From Thermohalobaculum sp965247385 (GTDB taxonomy: Bacteria > Pseudomonadota > Alphaproteobacteria > Rhodobacterales > Rhodobacteraceae): 64,000 nucleotides of DNA. The stretch lies in assembly GCA_965247385.1 (NCBI GenBank), contig CBDFHG010000005.1, positions 1-64,000 on the forward strand, read 5' to 3'. The notes beneath the pieces are model-generated. The model did no database searches and was not told the origin of the DNA. It saw only the letters and a list, made by a program, of their open reading frames with translations. Both the position numbers and the translations under genes were made by a program. This document shows, piece after piece, positions 59,573 to 64,000 of the stretch (within the stretch, counting starts at the first letter, position 1; every line of letters starts with the position of its first letter).

Positions 59573-61419
59573 CCAGGATTCCCGAACTAAATCCCTGACG
59601 CGCCTCGGCAGGGGCGGCGATGGGTGCCGTTGTGGGGTTTTTGCCCCGCGCCCGGGCACCACTCCCGCGGATTTCGCGCTCGAGGAGATATTCTCAAGGT
59701 GGCCACGCGTTTTGCGGGTCCCGCGCCTGTCCGTTGGCCAAGCGAAGCCCTGGCCGGGAGCCGGCATCGCACTTCAGCAAGGATATCGTGGCAGGCTGGA
59801 GCCGTCAGGTCGGGCCGCGCGCCAGGGCCAGGATCTTCCGCCTGGCGCTCAGCACCAGATCGAGCCCCGCTTCGCTCCCCAAACGGATGATCAGCCGCCG
59901 CGCATGACGGATCACCCGGCCAGGCAGGGCGATCAGAGCCAGGCGCAAGGCCTTCATCCGCCGTGCCACCCAGGCCGGTCCCAGAACCAGTTGCTTCATC
60001 ACCGCGTTCAAATCATGCGCCAGCACCATGATCGCCCACCAGGCCGCATTGGCTCCGAACAGACCCGAGGGCAGGGTGCCGCCAGCCAGGTCGTGCTTCA
60101 TCACCGCGTGGACTTCCTCGCTCTTGCCACAGCGCTCCCGGGACCACCAGATCACCGCATCGCCCGGCAGATCACGGTTGGTGACCAGGGCGAACAGCTT
60201 GCTGCGCCCCCTCAAAGCAAACGCCGCGGTCGGGAACGGCAACTGATCCCCATCGCCAGGCTCCAACTGTTCCAACGGTTCCCGGATCGCCAGGAAGCGG
60301 TAATCCGCCCGCGTCTTGCTCTCGCCCGCCCAACTCGGTACATGGCAGACCTCCGCCCACTCCTGGCCGGTCTCCTGACGTTGCCCGTCGAAAACACGAT
60401 CCAGCGGCCGCCACTCGGCCTCCGGCACGGCCAGGGCGGCACGCCGGAACGCCGCCGTCACGTTGGCGCCGACGGCGAACTCGATCACCCCGAAAACCTT
60501 GTCCCGGCCCTCGCCACAATAGAGCAGTAGATCCTTCTGATAACCCGCCGTGTCCGAGCGCAGACAGACCTTGTCCACGCCCCCAGGCAGCGCCGCCAGC
60601 GAGGCCTGCAACACCTGCAACTGCCGATAGCCAGCCGGCACATTGCCGTCGCGGAACTCGGAATGCACGATCACCTGCTGTTCCGCCCACCAGGTGTTCA
60701 ACGGCTGACAGGCCTTGAACTTCTTGTAGCAGTATTCCGCCTGGCGCTTGTGGCTCTGCACCAGCGTCGCGTCCATGTCCAGCGTCGCCGAGCCCTGCCT
60801 GCGATGGTGCTGCAGAAATGACACCAGCGCCTGATTGACACGCCGCAGACCAGGCAGACCCGCCGACGGCCGCGGGATGAAGGCACGCCCGACCTCCCGC
60901 AGATCTTCCTGGCCTGCGTCGTGGAAGCGTTCCAACCAGCCCGACAGAGCCGACGGCGAAGGCACGCTGCGCCCGCGGCCGCGCCGAAACCGGATCTTCA
61001 GTTGCCGACGTTCCCGGCGCACCAACAGCCGCCGCTCAACCGCATCCATGGTCGCGGCAAAGCCGGCGTCCGCCTCCAGGCGTTCCAGATCCTCGATCCG
61101 ATCACCCCCGCACAGATTGAGTGCGATCACCGCGATGATCATCTGCACATCCAGCCAGCCCTGCCGCCCCGCCACCCGCACCTCGCGCCGCACCGCAGCC
61201 GCCAGTCCCGATGCCTCAATCAAATCAAGGTAAACACCAATTCCGGCAAAACCCGTCAGATCGCTGCTGCCCGGCGCGCTTTCGTACTGGAAAGGAAGAA
61301 CGCCCTGTGCCATGTTATTTTCACCCCGTTGGTGATTGAGTTATTCATAAAACCCATCATGAATCCCTTTAGATTCAAAGCCAACGGGGAATTTCAACTT
61401 TTTTGATCCAGAATCAGGG
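59573..61419 (-). mobile_element. IS1380-family element, copy 4 (intact)
   Basis: An 1847-base complete element with a 4-base duplication ACCC on both sides (59569-59572 and 61420-61423). It is the only copy with an open transposase gene and is the probable source of transposase for the others. Confidence 0.93.
59805..61313 (-). CDS. IS1380-family transposase (intact)
   Basis: A 502-residue DDE transposase. It has FAGIGVYLDLIEASGLAAAV at the N-terminus, IIAVIALNLCGGDRIEDLER, TLDMDATLVQSHKRQAEYCY (first aspartate), VCLRSDTAGYQKDLL (second), and RERCGKSEEVHAVMKHDLAG then LPSGLFGANAAWWAI (glutamate region). All disrupting changes of copies 1-3 are absent. Start ATG at 61313. Confidence 0.95.
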   Translation of the reverse strand: MAQGVLPFQYESAPGSSDLTGFAGIGVYLDLIEASGLAAAVRREVRVAGRQGWLDVQMIIAVIALNLCGGDRIEDLERLEADAGFAATMDAVERRLLVRRERRQLKIRFRRGRGRSVPSPSALSGWLERFHDAGQEDLREVGRAFIPRPSAGLPGLRRVNQALVSFLQHHRRQGSATLDMDATLVQSHKRQAEYCYKKFKACQPLNTWWAEQQVIVHSEFRDGNVPAGYRQLQVLQASLAALPGGVDKVCLRSDTAGYQKDLLLYCGEGRDKVFGVIEFAVGANVTAAFRRAALAVPEAEWRPLDRVFDGQRQETGQEWAEVCHVPSWAGESKTRADYRFLAIREPLEQLEPGDGDQLPFPTAAFALRGRSKLFALVTNRDLPGDAVIWWSRERCGKSEEVHAVMKHDLAGGTLPSGLFGANAAWWAIMVLAHDLNAVMKQLVLGPAWVARRMKALRLALIALPGRVIRHARRLIIRLGSEAGLDLVLSARRKILALARGPT

Positions 61420-61433
61420 ACCCGCATTTCCCA

Positions 61434-61550
61434 TTAGCTTCGCAGCGATTTTTGGTTCTTGCAGTAAGCGACGAAGGCCGCGCCTACATTTTTGGGCGGA
61501 TTGCCCTTGGCGGTTTCTGCCTTGGTGAACGCCAGCCAGTTGGCAGGCCA
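61434..61550 (-). pseudogene. C-terminal fragment of an unidentified protein
   Basis: The minus strand reads WLAFTKAETAKGNPPKNVGA then AFVAYCKNQKSLRS and TAA at 61436-61434. It looks like a genuine protein end but no start or upstream part is visible. IS1380 copy 4 lies 11 bases downstream. Confidence 0.35.
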
Positions 61551-61643
61551 AGACTGGACGGGATGATTTCAAGCCTATTTTTTTTTACCACTCCCGTAAA
61601 CCAGATGGCGCATGTCCGATTATATGATCTTACCCATTGCCTA

Positions 61644-61967
61644 CTAAGGGCACTCCTTATTGCTCTGCAACGCCTCAAGCTCACCGAGCCTTTCCATTCC
61701 CGACAATTCTGCCGCGTCGCCCTCCATCACGTTGCCGATTCCGAAGTCTCCCAAGAATCCGAGAATATGTGCACCACTAGTGTCGAGCCGCTGCTGTTGA
61801 ATATCGGCGATGAAAAAAGTGGTCTTTTCGATTTCGAGTACGATTTGCTCACAGGTGAGCGAACTGCGCTCACCCGGTGAAACAGAGGTTGCGCGGCCAT
61901 ACCGCTGAGTTGCGCATGCAGTCAGCGAGAGCATGAGGAGGCTGGCAAACCAGCGATCATTGTCCAT
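61644..61967 (-). CDS. Small lipoprotein
   Basis: A 107-residue protein with a signal peptide (WFASLLMLSLTAC) whose lipobox SLTAC marks lipidation of a cysteine near residue 18. The mature part has RATSVSPGERSSLTCEQIVL and EIEKTTFFIADIQQQ, a helix-rich sequence with two further cysteines. Similar small lipoproteins are widespread in Proteobacteria, without known function. Confidence 0.75.
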   Translation of the reverse strand: MDNDRWFASLLMLSLTACATQRYGRATSVSPGERSSLTCEQIVLEIEKTTFFIADIQQQRLDTSGAHILGFLGDFGIGNVMEGDAAELSGMERLGELEALQSNKECP

Positions 61968-62334
61968 TTAATGGATCTTTCATGTATTTTCATTTCGGAT
62001 ATTCTCCCCTGTGATCAAACTTGAAATCCCGACCGGGTGGCCAGGGCTGAGCTTGGAGCTATGCATAAGATATGCCCCGCCTATTTCCTGGCAGGTAGCT
62101 ACTCCTGCATGGATAGAAAGGTATTTTATTCGGTGGGCAGCCCGACAGAGCGGGATGCACTGTGATCAGGGGGAATATTGGGAAATATCCTATCAAGTCA
62201 ATTATGGATTTCGAACCGACCATTGCCCGCCCCAATTACTAGGACCTTAAACTGGGTAATTCCGTATTATTATATTCGCGCAACGATGCTTGATTGAATG
62301 ACACGCTTGGAATCCACGTATTATCTCAAATTAT
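61968..62334. other. Low-GC stretch with one doubtful ORF
   Basis: A 79-codon frame at 62011-62250 (IKLEIPTGWPGLSLELCIRY...) has no family similarity I recognise, begins at an ATG without a clear ribosome-binding site, and may be spurious. The rest is AT-rich and shows nothing identifiable. Confidence 0.3.
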
Positions 62335-62448
62335 GCCTCAGAGACGGGCTGCCCGAGCTACCCGCTGCTGACCCTGCTGCGCAGTCTTCTGCTGGGTATC
62401 TGGTATAAACTGTCGGACCAACAACTTGCTTCCAGTCTGGCGCGGTGA
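62335..62448 (+). pseudogene. IS5-family transposase fragment
   Basis: In one frame it reads ETGCPSYPLLTLLRSLLLGI then WYKLSDQQLASSLAR, the N-terminal region of IS5/IS1182-type transposases just after the start. It is cut by an IS3 terminal sequence at about 62449. Confidence 0.65.
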
Positions 62449-62506
62449 ACCGCCCCGGGTTTGCCGGAGGCTGTTTAGTTTGAGTCACGCCACCAAGGCG
62501 GGCTCC
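62449..62506. repeat. IS3 terminal sequence, inverted copy
   Basis: CCCGGGTTTGCCGGAGGCTG and TTTGAGTCACGCCACC are the reverse complement of the IS3 end at 31508-31560, without attached transposase sequence. The IS30 end starts six bases further on. Confidence 0.75.
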
Positions 62507-62511
62507 CTAAA

Positions 62512-63494
62512 TTCACAAACCAAGTGCAACACTGGTATGCTCCGGAGTTGCGATGGGCAAGCACTATGACCAGTTCGATCTTGATGATCGTATCGATTGG
62601 CCGCATGATGGGCCGATCGACTTCGACAATCGGCCGCGAGTTGTGGCGAAACAGCCTGCCAAAGGCCGGTTACAAGCCGGCCTCTGCGGATCGCATCGCG
62701 CCTTTGCGCGACGAAGACGGCTCTCACGGATCGAGCGCCTGAGCCCGCTGGGGATCATGTCCGCGACCACCTTGCGATGGGCTGGTCGCCAGAGCAGATC
62801 GCCGGCAGGCTCAGACTGGAAGGATCCGGGCACAGAGTGAGCCACGGTGAGATCTATCGCTTCATCTACCGCTGGGCCGGTGCGCCGTGAGAAGCTGTAT
62901 CGCTACCTGCCTCGGGCCAAGGCGACCAGGGGCCGGCGCTGTTTCAAACGCCGGCGCGGCCCGATCCCGCGCCGCCGCTCCATTCATGAACGCGGACAAG
63001 CCATTGATACCCGAGATCAATTCGGCCATTGGGATGGCGACCTCATGCGGTTCCGCACCCAGCGAGGCAATCTTCTGACCGCCGTCGAGCGCAAGACCGG
63101 CCTGACCCTCGCCACCGGCTTGCCGCGCAAGACCGCCGAGGCCACCGCCGCCAGCCTCACCGGCCTCCTCGAAGGCCTGCCGGGGGCCGCCAGGCGCTCC
63201 ATCACCTGCGACAACGGCTTGGAGTTCGCCGAGCACAAGAAGCTGGAATGTGATCCTGGAATCCCGACCTTCTTCTGCGACCCGCACTCGCCTTGGCAGC
63301 GCGGCTCGATCGAGAACGCCAACGGCATTCTCAGGCGCGACCTGCCACGCAAGACAGAACTCGCCGACGACACCGAGCAGGACATCCAGGATATCGTCTG
63401 GGCCAACAACACAACACCCCGAAAACGCCTCGGTTTCTTAACCCCCGCCGAGGCCTTCCTGCATCAACTCAGGTGTTGCACTTGAAATGTGAAT
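62512..63494 (+). mobile_element. IS30-family element (defective)
   Basis: Ends ATTCACAAACCAAGTGCAAC and GTTGCACTTGAAATGTGAAT form the imperfect terminal repeats. The left end matches the fragment at 42535-42554. Confidence 0.85.
62553..63485 (+). pseudogene. IS30 transposase, frameshifted in its N-terminal half
   Basis: It begins MGKHYDQFDLDDRI. A deletion near 62595 and several frame changes up to 62850 then break the helix-turn-helix region. The catalytic half (62847-63485) is open: HWDGDLMRF, SITCDNGLEFAEH and FFCDPHSPWQRGSIENANGI hold the DDE residues. The last ten residues run into the terminal repeat. Confidence 0.87.
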
Positions 63495-63499
63495 CCAGC

Positions 63500-63575
63500 T
63501 AGAGCGATTTCTAGCAAAGTGAGTTCACTTTGTGACTCGGAAATCGCGGCAATTCGATGAGATAGAGCATGATCC
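63500..63575. repeat. 76-base stem-loop repeat, copy II
   Basis: Differs from copy I (35089-35164) at four positions. The base changes leave most pairs of the hairpin intact. It lies directly downstream of the universal stress protein stop codon, between the gene and the IS30 end, and may serve as its terminator. Confidence 0.8.
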
Positions 63576-63577
63576 CG

Positions 63578-64000
63578 CTAATCGCGCACCACCAGCACCG
63601 ACTGCTTGGCATGGCGCACCACTCGGGAAGCATTCGGCCCCAGCAGGTAGTCGTGAAGCTCCGGCCGATGTGCTGCCAGCACGATCGCATCGCACTCCAG
63701 CTTGTCGGCCAAGCGCATGATTTCGTCATAGATCGAGCCATGGGCCAGATGCACCTCGCTCGCCACCTCCTCGGGAACGTGGCTAGACACCCAGGACTTG
63801 AGCTGGCCGGACATATCCATCAGCGCAGCGCCCTCGAAGTCCTTGTCGAAGTAGGAGCCGACGATCGACATGCCAAAATCCGGAAGCACCGACATCACAT
63901 GCAGCACGCCGCCACCGCTGCGCGCCAATTCGACCGCCACCGCCAGTGGCCGCTTCCAACTCGGCTCGGACGCTAGATCGATAGGCAAGAGAATTGATTT
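63578..64000 (-). CDS. Universal stress protein (5' end beyond the window)
   Basis: 141 residues of a UspA-fold protein: SILLPIDLASEPSWKRPLA at the visible start, and the ATP-binding pattern with the C-terminal DAIVLAAHRPELHDYLLGPN then ASRVVRHAKQSVLVVR. The motif G-2x-G-9x-G(S/N) appears as AHRPELHDYLLGPNASRV. Only the first few residues are missing past the right edge. A TTG at 63988 is in frame but falls inside the first strand. Confidence 0.9.
   Translation of the reverse strand, partial: KSILLPIDLASEPSWKRPLAVAVELARSGGGVLHVMSVLPDFGMSIVGSYFDKDFEGAALMDMSGQLKSWVSSHVPEEVASEVHLAHGSIYDEIMRLADKLECDAIVLAAHRPELHDYLLGPNASRVVRHAKQSVLVVRD

Overview
The window is high-GC, densely coded chromosomal DNA of an alphaproteobacterium. 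Markers are a TrcR/DUF1013 cell-cycle regulator, a DUF465 (YdcH-like) small protein, an alphaproteobacterial-type LexA-box match (GTTC-N7-GTTC) and AGAGCATGATC-type intergenic repeats like those common in Rhizobiales. No rRNA, tRNA or CRISPR array was recognised. The genus cannot be fixed from this sequence.

Four blocks look like ordinary chromosome. Block 1 (1-17.6 kb) has the NudC end, AMP nucleosidase, an HU-like protein, a flavin reductase, a DjlA-like co-chaperone, a sulfotransferase, a GNAT acetyltransferase, a 1214-residue 5-oxoprolinase/hydantoinase fusion, TrcR, a three-gene overlapping operon (dehalogenase, alpha/beta hydrolase, threonine/serine dehydratase) and a soluble lytic transglycosylase. 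Block 2 (25.4-30.2 kb) has dapA, smpB, a broken endonuclease/exonuclease/phosphatase protein and a class I amidotransferase, interrupted by one insertion sequence. Block 3 (35.4-41.9 kb) has a DUF465 protein, an M20 amidohydrolase, a TrmN6-like methyltransferase, a DUF2007 protein, a long-chain polyprenyl diphosphate synthase, a cupin and a FadJ-type fatty acid oxidation enzyme. Block 4 (51.3-53.1 kb) has an Old Yellow Enzyme-type reductase and a moaA lacking its 5' half. A universal stress protein runs off the right edge.

Between these blocks lie accessory regions full of insertion sequences. Four copies and a remnant of one IS1380-family element, two copies of an IS1182-like element, a second IS1380-type element, complete IS4 and IS1595 elements, and IS3, IS5, IS21, IS30, IS66, IS256, IS630 and ISL3 pieces are present. 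Target-site duplications are visible for six: IS1380 copies 1, 2 and 4 (ATAC, CTCT, ACCC), IS1182-like copy 1 (CTAG), IS4 (9 bp) and IS1595 (8 bp). The accessory DNA carries toxin-antitoxin modules: intact DinJ/YafQ-like and RelBE-like pairs, a HicAB pair with a frameshifted toxin, and a Panacea-domain antitoxin with a nonsense codon next to a one-helix membrane ORF that IS4 has separated from it. It also holds a 495-residue PD-(D/E)XK nuclease-like gene preceded by a coupled 25-codon ORF.

The most unusual content is a pair of related loci at 17.9-22.5 kb and 53.1-54.2 kb. Both combine short coiled-coil plus membrane-anchor proteins (DUF1640-like) with an exported domain I do not recognise. 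That domain is a single-copy lipoprotein at the right locus and a three-domain tandem protein at the left locus. Partial gene copies, internal tandem repeats and long direct repeats show active duplication and shuffling. Many other genes here are broken by single-base frameshifts, which could be real decay or sequencing error and should be checked against reads.
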